Part shown: piece by piece, positions 38,505 through 47,888 of the stretch | How positions within the stretch are numbered: position 1 is the first letter of the stretch | How the letters are laid out: the number at the start of each line of letters is the position of its first letter | From: Prolixibacteraceae bacterium | GTDB lineage: Bacteria; Bacteroidota; Bacteroidia; Bacteroidales; Prolixibacteraceae | DNA length: 64,000 nucleotides | Direction: 5' to 3' | Assembly (NCBI GenBank): GCA_019720755.1 | Contig: CP081303.1 | Span: 2,046,001 to 2,110,000, forward strand | Translations under genes and position numbers: made by a program | The notes under the pieces: generated by a model | The model's database searches: none | Told to the model about the DNA's origin: nothing | The model's input: the letters and a program-made list of their open reading frames with translations, nothing else

Positions 38505-40367
38505 TTACTTCACTAACGACAAGATCAAACCGTCCCAAGCAGGCACATCTGCCACGACATAGGCATCTAATTTGTCCACATATAATTTCACTTCCATCTG
38601 GTGTCCCAATTGATCCACCATTTTAAGATTTCCCGTCTTTACACCCCAATCCGAAATGATTGAGAGAGGGATATGTATTTTCACTTTTTGCAACGCCTGA
38701 TCAGAAAAATTGGATAAAATTAACAACTGCTCTTTATCTGACCAACGAGTATGAGCAAACAACTGCTTGCTATACTTTGCCCCCAATGCATCATTAAAAC
38801 GGGTCAAATCTTCATAATGTCCCATCAATGCGCTACTATGAATTGTGAAGTTTAACAACTTCTTATAGAATGCTCTTAGAGACTTCTCTTCTGGTGTCAA
38901 TTTTCCTCCATCGAATTTTCCATCGTTCATCCAACGTTGGTGATTTGGGACTCCGACATAGTCGAAGATAGAAGTTCTGGAATGGGTACCAAAACCTGCA
39001 TTCTCATTTGCAGGCTCTCCCACCTCTTGACCAAAATAGATCATGGTTGGAGAGGTTCCTAATGTAGCAGAGACGATCATTGCAGGGATTCCCTTTTTAG
39101 CATCACCAGCAAATTCAGGAGAAGCAATACGTTGCTCATCGTGATTTTCTAAGAAATGGAGCATATGCGTTTCGATATCCTCTGTTTCTTCCATTACGGC
39201 CGCAATATTGTGAGCAGAACTTGTTCCTTGCATGATATGCTTTAATGTGTCGTATAGTGCGACTTTATCATACAGGTAATCCATCTTTCCCTTCAAAATA
39301 TAATCACGATATAGTTTTGGTTGATACACCTCTGCCATGATAAATGCATCTGGATTCTTCATCTTAATAGAGGCATTCATATAACTCCAAAACTCTACTG
39401 GCACCATTTCGGCCATATCATAACGAAAACCATCCACTCCTTTGTCGATCCAAAATAGTGCAATATCTCTAAATTTCACCCAAGAGCTAGGAACGGTCTT
39501 ATCTTTCCAAAATTCAAAATGTTGGCGATAATCTAGGGTATCGGCACCTGCTGGAAGCAAAGGAAAATGTTTCTTTCCCTCTGGATCGATTCCATAGTTC
39601 ACCTTCACTGTTTCATACCAATCGTAGAAATGAGGCTTGGCACTTCTAGAACCATTTCCAGTCCACTTGGCTGGATGTTCTTCAAATTTTCCATCCAATA
39701 ATGGAGCATTCTCCCCTCCTAGTGGCTTATATCCGTTTAAAGGAGTAGGAACTTCAAAGTGAGAATTTGGTATATAATAGAAGTTATTATTCACATCAAA
39801 GACCACTGTGGTGTCGTCTGTTGCCCCAAAATTGCGATCTGGAAAGTCTACACTTTGGTAGCTTCTCGCCACATGGTTCGGAACAATATCAATAATCACC
39901 TTCATGTCGTGTTTGTGTGTACGAGCGATAAGTGACTCGAACTCCGACATTCTTTGACTTGGATCCACTGCCATGTCTGGATCTACATTATAGTAGTCTT
40001 TCACTGCATAAGGAGAGCCAGCGCGTCCTTTCACGACATCTGGATCATCCATAGAGATACCATACTTCGTATAATCTCCCACCAAAGCATGGTGAGGAAC
40101 ACCGGTATACCAGATATGGGTAACCCCTAGATCTTTGATCTCTTCTAGTGCTTTATCCGTGAAATCATTAAACTTTCCAACCCCATTCTCTTCTTTTGTA
40201 CCCCAAGGCTTGTTCGTTGTATTACGATTTCCAAAGAGACGAGTAAAAACTTGATACACCACTTTTTTATGGGCTTCATTCTCTCTCTTTGATTTCACGT
40301 GATTTTGACACGAGCCTATAGATAATCCTAAAATAGGAAGTAGAAGGAATACTTTTAAGTTCTTCAT
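38505..40367 (-). CDS. GH13 alpha-amylase family lipoprotein
   Basis: Glycan hydrolase of 620 residues. The lipobox SIGSC gives an acylated Cys20, so the enzyme is membrane-anchored. GH13 regions appear in order: DIVPNHV (160-166), GFRYDMAE with nucleophile D317, IMAEVYQP with acid/base E346 and FLENHDEQR with the transition-state Asp D410. A C-terminal beta domain (about 510-620) follows. It acts on alpha-glucans such as starch, glycogen or maltodextrin; product range is not readable. It is a monocistronic gene, not part of a Sus locus here. Confidence 0.93.
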   Translation of the reverse strand: MKNLKVFLLLPILGLSIGSCQNHVKSKRENEAHKKVVYQVFTRLFGNRNTTNKPWGTKEENGVGKFNDFTDKALEEIKDLGVTHIWYTGVPHHALVGDYTKYGISMDDPDVVKGRAGSPYAVKDYYNVDPDMAVDPSQRMSEFESLIARTHKHDMKVIIDIVPNHVARSYQSVDFPDRNFGATDDTTVVFDVNNNFYYIPNSHFEVPTPLNGYKPLGGENAPLLDGKFEEHPAKWTGNGSRSAKPHFYDWYETVKVNYGIDPEGKKHFPLLPAGADTLDYRQHFEFWKDKTVPSSWVKFRDIALFWIDKGVDGFRYDMAEMVPVEFWSYMNASIKMKNPDAFIMAEVYQPKLYRDYILKGKMDYLYDKVALYDTLKHIMQGTSSAHNIAAVMEETEDIETHMLHFLENHDEQRIASPEFAGDAKKGIPAMIVSATLGTSPTMIYFGQEVGEPANENAGFGTHSRTSIFDYVGVPNHQRWMNDGKFDGGKLTPEEKSLRAFYKKLLNFTIHSSALMGHYEDLTRFNDALGAKYSKQLFAHTRWSDKEQLLILSNFSDQALQKVKIHIPLSIISDWGVKTGNLKMVDQLGHQMEVKLYVDKLDAYVVADVPAWDGLILSLVK

Positions 40368-40528
40368 GAAAACATTAATTTAGCAATAGTTAACTTTGAT
40401 ATCGATGGCAATCTATAAACATAAATACAATTGATCAAGAGAAAAGTTGATCTTTGCCTTCGCACACGTTCGCACAAACGTTTGCATTACAATATGTTTT
40501 ACAACACAACGTATAATTTTATAACACC

Positions 40529-41299
40529 ATGGCCCAAATTACCATACTAATTAATAATATCGCATCAGAAGGATATTGCTCCGAACATGGTCTGTCACTA
40601 TTTATTCAAACAGAAGATTCCGAAATATTATTTGATGCAGGCAGTAGCGACCAATTCATTCAAAATGCCCAGAAACTAGATATATCATTAGACTCTACTA
40701 TTAAAGTATTAAGTCATGGACACTGGGATCATGGGAATGGTTTTCATCATATCCAAGGAGGGATTTTTTATGCACATCCTAGAATATTTACACGAAGGTA
40801 TAGAGATAGAGACAACTCCTATATAGGAATGAAAGTAACAAGAGAAGAGCTAGAACATCATTTCGACTTACGACTAAGCAAGACGCCACAGTGGATCGAT
40901 AAAAAAACACTTTTCATAGGAGAAATCCCAAGAGATGGAGAACAAAATACAGCTTTTCATCTAGAAGATAACAAACCAGATTATATCATCGATGACTCTG
41001 GTCTGATATTGATTGAAGAGAATGACGTTCATATTATAACAGGATGCAATCATGCGGGATTAATAAATATAATAGAATATACTAAAACTCTTTTTCCTAA
41101 TAAACATATCAAATCAATCATTGGGGGGCTACACCTTAAAGAGGTGAACGATTTATTCAAGGCCACTTTATCTTATCTTAAGGACATTCCAAATCTAACG
41201 ATTTATCCTCTTCACTGTACTTCAGAGATTGCAATGATTGAGATGCAAAGTAATATTAGTACAAATCTTTATAAAGCAGGAGACTCCTTTGTTGTATAA
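40529..41299 (+). CDS. Metallo-beta-lactamase-fold hydrolase (COG1237-like)
   Basis: Cytoplasmic protein of 256 residues. The metal-binding motif is SHGHWDHGNG with H63, H65, D67 and H68. ITGCNHAGLINI supplies a further His and SIIGGLHL the last one. This arrangement matches the family annotated as dihydropterin-ribofuranosylaminobenzene 5'-phosphate synthase-like, whose true reactions in bacteria are mostly unknown. It is followed after 69 bp by a thioredoxin frame on the same strand. Confidence 0.85.
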   Translation: MAQITILINNIASEGYCSEHGLSLFIQTEDSEILFDAGSSDQFIQNAQKLDISLDSTIKVLSHGHWDHGNGFHHIQGGIFYAHPRIFTRRYRDRDNSYIGMKVTREELEHHFDLRLSKTPQWIDKKTLFIGEIPRDGEQNTAFHLEDNKPDYIIDDSGLILIEENDVHIITGCNHAGLINIIEYTKTLFPNKHIKSIIGGLHLKEVNDLFKATLSYLKDIPNLTIYPLHCTSEIAMIEMQSNISTNLYKAGDSFVV

Positions 41300-41431
41300 C
41301 TTATATAGAACGAGAAAGAGAATCATACTGCATGATGACCAGGGCAAAATTAGAAATACAAAACAAAATTGAACTTATCGAAGGAAAAGTCTGTTTTAAA
41401 AACAATAAGTTATAGATCAAAAAGACTCCCT

Positions 41432-41797
41432 ATGTCAACATCAATACAAAAATTAGACAAAGACAAATTCATTAAGAAGGTAATGAATTACACTGAGAAT
41501 ATGGAGTGGAACTATCAAGGAGATAAACCATGTATTATAGACTTCTATGCAGAATGGTGTAGCCCATGTAAAGCAATAGAACCAATTCTAGAGGAGCTTT
41601 ATGCGGCATATAAAAAAGAGATATACATCTACAAAATAGACACAGAAAAAGAAGAAGAGCTTGCAGCTCTCTTTGGTATTCAAAGTGTTCCTTCGTTGTT
41701 ATTTGTACCATTAGATTCTAAACCACAGATGGTTCAAGGAGCACTTCCGCAAACGGTATTAGAGGATTATATCAATACGATACTACTTGAACAGTAA
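41432..41797 (+). CDS. Thioredoxin
   Basis: I choose the ATG at 41432 (MSTSIQKLDKDKFIKKV..., 121 residues) because thioredoxins start here; the frame is open to 41369. The redox site is AEWCSPCKAI, with C43 and C46; the Ser replaces the usual Gly of CGPC, a variant that changes redox potential. The cis-Pro lies in QSVPSLLF. It reduces disulfides in the cytoplasm and could serve NrdAB, though it is not linked to it. A strong terminator follows. Confidence 0.92.
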   Translation: MSTSIQKLDKDKFIKKVMNYTENMEWNYQGDKPCIIDFYAEWCSPCKAIEPILEELYAAYKKEIYIYKIDTEKEEELAALFGIQSVPSLLFVPLDSKPQMVQGALPQTVLEDYINTILLEQ

Positions 41798-41820
41798 GGT
41801 TATTATCTTCTAATGAAACA

Positions 41821-41860
41821 AAAAAAGAGTCTACTTTGAATAGCAAGTAGACTCTTTTTT
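41821..41860. terminator. Bidirectional terminator between thioredoxin and gshF
   Basis: Fifteen-bp perfect stem (41821-41835 with 41846-41860) with core GAGTCTACT and A/T-runs on both sides. It serves the convergent thioredoxin and gshF genes. Confidence 0.95.
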
Positions 41861-41905
41861 ATTGATGAAACATCGGCTAAATGAGACAGAATAAATAGAT
41901 GGTGA

Positions 41906-44191
41906 CTAGAAACCTAAAGCATCCAACACTTTCTCATTCAATCGTCTATTTTTTCCTTTAAAAGGAAAACAATGGATATGAATAGCAGGATTGAAATTCA
42001 TTTCAATAATGCCGTAATTATCCTCGGTAGCCTCTGCTTCAATATCTTCAATCATCATATCGAGGCCAGTAATAGCTACACCCATGGCTTTGGATGCTTC
42101 TTCTGCGATTTTAAAATAAGATGGGTGTATGGAATCGGTAAAGTCTAGACTATCTCCACCAGTACTTATATTTGAATTCTCTCTTAAAAAAACACGTTCT
42201 CCATCGGAAGGAATATAAGATGGAATAAATCCAGTCTGCTCCAGAAAAAACTTTTCGGCATCTCCTATTTGTAATTTCTCTAATGGAGTTCGGTATCCTT
42301 TCCCTCGTAAAGGGTCTTCATTTTTCAATCGAACCAACTGCTCAATGGAGTGAACCCCATCCCCTAACACATTTGCAGGAACACGTTTGAGAGCACCAAC
42401 GACTTTATTATTAATCAAAAATATACGATATTCATCTCCCTCTATAAAGTGCTCCACTAATACATTGTGATCATATTCAAAAGCAATCTCTAAGGCATGA
42501 TTATAACTCTCTTGATCAAAAGAGGAGTGTAAGATCGTAATTCCTAGACCAAAGTTAGTAGACTGCGGTTTCACCACCAGTTTTACCCCTTTTAAAAGAT
42601 TATATGCACCCTTGGCATCCAAAATATTATCAAAAGTCATTCCTTTAGGAACCCGAATATTAAAACGATCAAGAATCATCTTGGTAACCGTCTTATTCTC
42701 CATCATAAGAATAACATTATAGGGATCTAGACGAGTCTTGGTCGCTTGGATCACATACTCCTCCTTTTCTTGATGAAATAGACGAATAAAATTCTCAGAA
42801 CGATCAAGTATATCAAAATGAACCCCACGATAGATTGCAGCTTTCAACAGAAGTTGCGTTGAAAGTTCCATTGATTCGAGACCGTAAAAACGATACCCTT
42901 TAGAGATCGCATCCTCCTTAAATTTCCTTGCTTGACTCATATGAAAAGAGACGAAACCCTCCTGGGATATCTTCTCTGACAGTTTTACTGCAACACGAGA
43001 ATTAGGAGAGGTGGCTAGATGCATCACCTTATCCATAGAAGAGGCATAATCCTTTGGGAGGTTTACACCCATCTTCTGAATACCCAATTGCATATTAGAT
43101 AAGAACTCTTTTACTTTATCAATGAGTAATATAGAGTCGTTAGAGGGCAAAGTGGAAGTTGAATTTAAGCCGTGGCAACAGACCCAATCTTGAAAGTCTT
43201 GTATATTCTTCTGAATATCAACATCTAAATCATCGTACTCTTCAACCCATAACATATAGAGTAGAAACAGATGAACAAAGCGAAGTGTGTCTATAGACAT
43301 ACCAGTCTGTTCAAAAGGATCAAGATCTAATAATCTTACTTCGACATGGCTAATCTCGGTTCCTTCTAAATTCGTCTTAATCCGAATAGGCAGGTATAAT
43401 TCTTGAGGACCAATAAGCTTTCCATCAGCAACATTCTCTTCTATCGATTTCTGAAATAGCTCCCACGATCGATAGTCTAATTCTATTAATTCGTGATTAC
43501 GGTAACCAAGACGTCCAGATCGAATACTCACCCCTTCCATGCAGACAGGATGAATTTGTTTCTCTTTATTCTTATTCACCTTCTTTATCTTCAGCGAGTT
43601 ATCTGCAATAGGACTTGCACCAAAAAGCCAAATAAGAATCCAACGATAACGTATAAAATTACGCATCATTTTCATATAAACTTGATCTTTGGTTACGTTT
43701 TCATTGGATGCAGTCTCCATATCCCATATCAAATTGGAAAGAGAGACATTGAAGTGAATACCAGAGAAGGTCTGTAACTCTGGACCATACGTTTTTAATA
43801 GATACTCCCGATAATTTTGTTTTCCTAAGTGGTCTCCACTATATTGTGCAATAGGAATAAGCTTCGAATCAGGTAGAAGCGATGGAAGACTCTGTGGCCA
43901 CAGATACTCATCCCCTATATTTTCATGTACAATATCTTGAAGGGTATGAATAAATCCATGAGCTTCATTAATATCACTCAATGGAGGCGAAATTATCTCG
44001 ATTTGACTCTCTGAGAAGTCCGTTGTGATAAAAGGGTGTGTCGACTTATCCCCCAATGCTTTAGGGTGTGGACGCAATGAGAGCATTCCTTTTGAATCCA
44101 CTCTTAAGGCCTCCTTTTCCAGCCCAAACAATCCTTGAATCAACACATTAGGCAACTGTTTCTCCAAATCAATTAGCCACTGTTTCATCAT
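41906..44191 (-). CDS. gshF: Bifunctional glutamate-cysteine ligase / glutathione synthetase
   Basis: Makes glutathione in one polypeptide of 761 residues, the usual size. The N-terminal half (about 1-470) is a GshA-type ligase, with GLFGLEKEALRVDSKGMLS, TTDFSESQIEIISPP and LLKTYGPELQTFSGIHFNVSL. The C-terminal half is an ATP-grasp domain with KLVVKPQSTNFGLGITI, VEHFIEGDEYRIFLI and GLDMMIED, plus MNFNPAIHIHCFPF for the metal and ATP site. The gene starts 23 bp inside the end of the MATE gene, so translation is probably coupled. Glutathione synthesis fits an organism that meets oxygen, as does class Ia NrdAB. Confidence 0.95.
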   Translation of the reverse strand: MMKQWLIDLEKQLPNVLIQGLFGLEKEALRVDSKGMLSLRPHPKALGDKSTHPFITTDFSESQIEIISPPLSDINEAHGFIHTLQDIVHENIGDEYLWPQSLPSLLPDSKLIPIAQYSGDHLGKQNYREYLLKTYGPELQTFSGIHFNVSLSNLIWDMETASNENVTKDQVYMKMMRNFIRYRWILIWLFGASPIADNSLKIKKVNKNKEKQIHPVCMEGVSIRSGRLGYRNHELIELDYRSWELFQKSIEENVADGKLIGPQELYLPIRIKTNLEGTEISHVEVRLLDLDPFEQTGMSIDTLRFVHLFLLYMLWVEEYDDLDVDIQKNIQDFQDWVCCHGLNSTSTLPSNDSILLIDKVKEFLSNMQLGIQKMGVNLPKDYASSMDKVMHLATSPNSRVAVKLSEKISQEGFVSFHMSQARKFKEDAISKGYRFYGLESMELSTQLLLKAAIYRGVHFDILDRSENFIRLFHQEKEEYVIQATKTRLDPYNVILMMENKTVTKMILDRFNIRVPKGMTFDNILDAKGAYNLLKGVKLVVKPQSTNFGLGITILHSSFDQESYNHALEIAFEYDHNVLVEHFIEGDEYRIFLINNKVVGALKRVPANVLGDGVHSIEQLVRLKNEDPLRGKGYRTPLEKLQIGDAEKFFLEQTGFIPSYIPSDGERVFLRENSNISTGGDSLDFTDSIHPSYFKIAEEASKAMGVAITGLDMMIEDIEAEATEDNYGIIEMNFNPAIHIHCFPFKGKNRRLNEKVLDALGF

Positions 44192-45512
44192 CTGTTATTT
44201 TTTTATTAAAAACATAAAACACCATCCCCGTTAACACCAATCCCTTTAAAACACTTGTAATGGAGATACTCCACCAAATTCCCATTAATCCATATGAGAA
44301 AGAGAAAGCCATTACATAAGCTAAAGGTATTCTTAAAGAGGTTAATAAGATACTATTTACTGGAGGAATAACCGTCCTTCCGAGTCCATTTAATGTACCC
44401 ATACCAATCATTTCTGCGGTCATAAACACCTGTGAAATTCCAATAATACGAAGGTAAAGAGCCCCGCCTTGAACAACAGAAGGACTATCCACAAAAATAC
44501 GTATTAACATCTCTGGAATAGAAAGGAAAATAATCGTCAAAAAAACTCCCATACATGCAGCTAACAATAGAGCTTGACGATAAGTTTGCTTTATTTCATG
44601 ATATTTTTTTGCACCACACAATTGACCAACAATAACTGTCGAAGCTTGTGATATCCCAGCAACTAGAGTAAAAGTAATAGATTCAATCTGTATTCCTATC
44701 TTCTGTATTGCGATTGCATCTGTTCCAAAAGAGGCAATAAAACGCCCCATCACAATATATATCAATCCAAAGATCACTCTTTGTAATGCGGTAGGAAAAC
44801 CCAACGACACAATACTCTTCAAACACTTGCCCCCTTCTTGGGAGATATTTACTTTCATGTAAGCGTTTTTATGAACCTCTCTAAAAAGAAATATAAGTGT
44901 TATGGCTTTAGAAATAAGCGTTGCAATTATTGCACCTTGTACCCCCATATTGAATTTAAAGATCAGTAAAGGGTCAAGAACAATATTGAGAATAAAACCA
45001 ATCGAGTTAATTTTAAAAGACTTCTTAGTCTGTTTATAGCTATTCAGAATACTGATAAACAGTAAATTAATCAATGTTATAACAGAACCCCAAGCACCGA
45101 TAGAAAGATATTGACTAGCAGCTATATTCACCCATTCGCTCTTCATTGCAAAAGTGGAGATCCAAAAAGTGGAACTACTTCCCATAGTGACGGAGAAGAT
45201 TACTGCTAAAATAGCGATACCTAAGAAACCACTTTTAGCTACAATCTTAGCATAACGCTCTTTCTTAGCACCAATAGCTTGTGAAAGCTTCACATTTACA
45301 CCAACAGTAACCATCGAAGCCATTGCCCAACCAAGGTTCAGAAAAAAACCAGCCGAACCAACTGCTGCAACAGAATCGGCACCAAGTTTTCCTACCCAAA
45401 TCATATCAATGAAGTTGTAAGTCAACTGAAGCAGTTGGGAACCAACCATTGGCAATGCTAGAGTAAGCAAAGATTTGAGAGCCTCTCTATCTTTGCCTTT
45501 TTTATAAATCAT
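44169..45512 (-). CDS. MATE-family multidrug/metabolite efflux protein
   Basis: Twelve membrane helices in 447 residues. The N-terminus shows LALPMVGSQLLQLTYNFIDMIWVGKLGADSVAAVG, the standard MATE opening, and the second half repeats the pattern (GFPTALQRVIFGLIYIVMGRFIASFGTDAIA). It exchanges Na+ or H+ for a substrate at the inner membrane; the substrate is unknown. Overlap with gshF suggests one transcript, and possibly export of thiol-related or conjugated compounds, which is a guess. Confidence 0.93.
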   Translation of the reverse strand: MIYKKGKDREALKSLLTLALPMVGSQLLQLTYNFIDMIWVGKLGADSVAAVGSAGFFLNLGWAMASMVTVGVNVKLSQAIGAKKERYAKIVAKSGFLGIAILAVIFSVTMGSSSTFWISTFAMKSEWVNIAASQYLSIGAWGSVITLINLLFISILNSYKQTKKSFKINSIGFILNIVLDPLLIFKFNMGVQGAIIATLISKAITLIFLFREVHKNAYMKVNISQEGGKCLKSIVSLGFPTALQRVIFGLIYIVMGRFIASFGTDAIAIQKIGIQIESITFTLVAGISQASTVIVGQLCGAKKYHEIKQTYRQALLLAACMGVFLTIIFLSIPEMLIRIFVDSPSVVQGGALYLRIIGISQVFMTAEMIGMGTLNGLGRTVIPPVNSILLTSLRIPLAYVMAFSFSYGLMGIWWSISITSVLKGLVLTGMVFYVFNKKITDDETVAN

Positions 45513-45937
45513 AAATCAATTCTCATTAACACTAATCATTCGCAAATATACGAACAAGATTTCCGAACACAAATACCCCTCTACTTATTAGGATTTATTA
45601 ATATTACCAAACAACTCATATCACAACAACAAGACAGCAATACTTATGTTATACAAAGACACTAATATATTGAAAAGCAAGAAATTAAAGACACAAAACA
45701 TTTAGTAAAAATTTTCTCTACACACAAATTTTTCAATTCAATAGAGTCGTATACATCGTTCATTATGAACTTAAACAAAGAAGAAGAACATCGTGTATTA
45801 AGAAAAAAAAGCAACAAAATAGATCTAATAGACAATACATTAAATTTAACATATAACTATACACCTCCCTCAAAATGAAGAATTATTCTATCTTTATTAC
45901 CATTATTTTAGTTAGCAATTAATAGTATTCATTTATA
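45513..45937. other. Non-coding divergent promoter region
   Basis: A 425-bp AT-rich gap between the MATE and thioesterase genes. It holds a 37-residue plus-strand frame at 45765-45878 (MNLNKEEEHRVLRKKSNK...), Lys/Asn-rich and not convincing as a gene. No clear promoter box was identified. Confidence 0.45.
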
Positions 45938-46675
45938 ATGGAAAAGATATATCATCTAGAGCAAAAAGTACACTCATTCCAAGTAGACTTTAGAAAACAG
46001 ATGCGTCCATCATCCATGGCACGTATTTTTCAAGAAGCTGCAACAATCCATGCAGAAAAATTAGGAGTTGGGTATAGTGAACTGAATAGAGAAGGTGTGT
46101 TTTGGGTGTTATCTAAAGTCGAGATGCACTTTATAGAGCCTCTACTTTGGGATGATATCTATAAACTAGAGACATGGCCTGTTGAGTCAAACGGATTGCT
46201 TTTCCGAAGAGACTTTAGATTTAAAAAAGAAGGTCGAATCGTTTGTGAAGGCTCTTCAGGATGGCTTGTAATAGATCAAAAACGAAAAAGACCTATGAGA
46301 GCCTCTAGTCTTTCCATCGAATTTCCTACACTACCTATTGAAGATGCTTCAACTTATTTCAAAGAGAAGGTTTCACTAAAGGAAGAGTGTAAAATGGCCC
46401 CTCTTACTGTTGGATATAGTGATATTGATATGAATCAACATGCGAACAATACAAAATATATTGATTGGATGCTACAGTATATACCCAAAGACACATTACA
46501 ACAAAAAGAGATTAAGGAGATACTTATAGAATATACGAACGAAGCAGGATGGAATGATATACTTGACATATCCATGGATCATCAAGATAAAAACGGTGAG
46601 GATCATATCTCATTTCAAGCTGTACATCAGAAAAATGAAAAGGTCTGTTTTAAAGGCAGATGTATCTTAGGATAG
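45938..46675 (+). CDS. Acyl-ACP thioesterase (FatA-like, PF01643)
   Basis: Hydrolyses acyl-ACP to free fatty acid. The 245-residue protein has two hot-dog domains. The N-terminal domain contains the HAEKLGVGYSELNREGVFWVLSKVEMHF helix and strand. The C-terminal one contains the family motif VGYSDIDMNQHANNTKYIDWML, with the conserved Asp, Asn and His of the active centre. It is a single-gene unit with a terminator immediately after it. Bacteroidota often carry one such enzyme, probably for envelope lipid turnover. Confidence 0.92.
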   Translation: MEKIYHLEQKVHSFQVDFRKQMRPSSMARIFQEAATIHAEKLGVGYSELNREGVFWVLSKVEMHFIEPLLWDDIYKLETWPVESNGLLFRRDFRFKKEGRIVCEGSSGWLVIDQKRKRPMRASSLSIEFPTLPIEDASTYFKEKVSLKEECKMAPLTVGYSDIDMNQHANNTKYIDWMLQYIPKDTLQQKEIKEILIEYTNEAGWNDILDISMDHQDKNGEDHISFQAVHQKNEKVCFKGRCILG

Positions 46676-46743
46676 ATATAGACTGAAACAAATTCCAGAT
46701 TTTATTCTTAATCACAAATCTAATTAAGTTTTAATATCAGAAA

Positions 46744-46769
46744 GCGAAAAGGAGCAAACTCCTTTTCGC
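46744..46769. terminator. Bidirectional terminator between thioesterase and radical SAM genes
   Basis: Eleven-bp stem GCGAAAAGGAG/CTCCTTTTCGC with a 4-nt loop (46744-46754 with 46759-46769), followed by TTTTATT. It lies nine bp from the stop codon of the convergent radical SAM gene. Confidence 0.93.
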
Positions 46770-46777
46770 CTTTTATT

Positions 46778-47728
46778 CTATATGTCCCTGATATAAAGTC
46801 GTCCTTGATAAGTATCCATCTGCTCCAATTTTTTTTCTAGTTTTGCCACAAATTCGAAGTTCTTTAGTCCCCATTTGGGCGCCACTAATAATTCTGGAGG
46901 GGCTGTACTTATAAACCGTTCCACAATGATATTGGGGTTTAATAATTCTAAGTATTCCACAACAATATCGAGATACTCCTCAGCAGTATACAAAGAGAAA
47001 ATCTCAGGGTTTTCACTATATTGACGGTACATCTTTGTCCCTTTATGTATCTGTAGCTGATGAAGCTTCAAATTTTCAATAGGAAGTTCCGAGATTACAC
47101 GAGCTTGTTCAAGAATGGTCTCTCTGTCTTCACCGGGTAACCCCAAAATAGCATGAACACAATTATGAATACCTCTTTTATCAAGTTCATGTATTGCATC
47201 CACAGTCTCTTGATGATTATGTCCTCTATTAATAAACTCTAGGGTCTTATCATTGACTGATTCAACTCCAATCTCGACCATTATATAGTATTTTTTAGAA
47301 AGGATTTCCAAATAATCAAGGATCTCAGGCGTTAAACAGTCGGGGCGAGTCGCGATAACTAAACCAATCACTTCTGGATGAGAAAGTGCCTCTTCATAAA
47401 ATCGATGTAACACATCAAAAGGAGCATAAGTATTGGAGAATGCTTGAAAATAAGCCAAGAAAGATATCGCATTATATTTCTTTTTGAAAAAGGAAACCCC
47501 TTCATCAATCTGAGTAGAGATAGGTACCTTCAAGTTTGTATATGAAGGGGTAAATGTTTCGTTATTACAATAGGTACATCCTCCTCTTGCTTTGGTTCCG
47601 TCTCTATTAGGACAAGTAAAACCAGCATCAATGGATACTTTTTGCACTCTACGTTGAAACATTTTTTTAAAATGGGACGAGAAATCATTGTATCTTTTTT
47701 CATGCCCCCAGCTATATCTATCGTTCAT
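46778..47728 (-). CDS. Radical SAM protein, YhcC family (TIGR01212)
   Basis: A 316-residue protein. The cluster-binding cysteines are C39, C51 and C54 in FTCPNRDGTKARGGCTYCNN. This unusual C-x11-C-x2-C spacing belongs to the YhcC/TIGR01212 group rather than the standard C-x3-C-x2-C. The TIM-barrel part carries IGLVIATRPDCL and VEIGVESVNDKTLEFINRGHN, where substrate and SAM are held. The specific reaction is unknown. Divergent from the DUF4301 gene across a 160-bp promoter region. Confidence 0.9.
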   Translation of the reverse strand: MNDRYSWGHEKRYNDFSSHFKKMFQRRVQKVSIDAGFTCPNRDGTKARGGCTYCNNETFTPSYTNLKVPISTQIDEGVSFFKKKYNAISFLAYFQAFSNTYAPFDVLHRFYEEALSHPEVIGLVIATRPDCLTPEILDYLEILSKKYYIMVEIGVESVNDKTLEFINRGHNHQETVDAIHELDKRGIHNCVHAILGLPGEDRETILEQARVISELPIENLKLHQLQIHKGTKMYRQYSENPEIFSLYTAEEYLDIVVEYLELLNPNIIVERFISTAPPELLVAPKWGLKNFEFVAKLEKKLEQMDTYQGRLYIRDI

Positions 47729-47888
47729 CTATCGTTCTTTCCTTTAATATTATGGGGTAAAGATACAAAACCTATTCAGGAATGAAAGCAATATTAAATT
47801 CCCATAAAGAGAGAATAATGTAGTCTTAGAACATTGCATTTAATCAGCTTTTTTTACTACCTTCAGATCACAACAAATTCTATGAATT

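Noticed and set aside
45765-45878. 37-residue plus-strand frame before the thioesterase
   Set aside because: Short, Lys/Asn-rich and without any sign of conservation or a known small-protein family.
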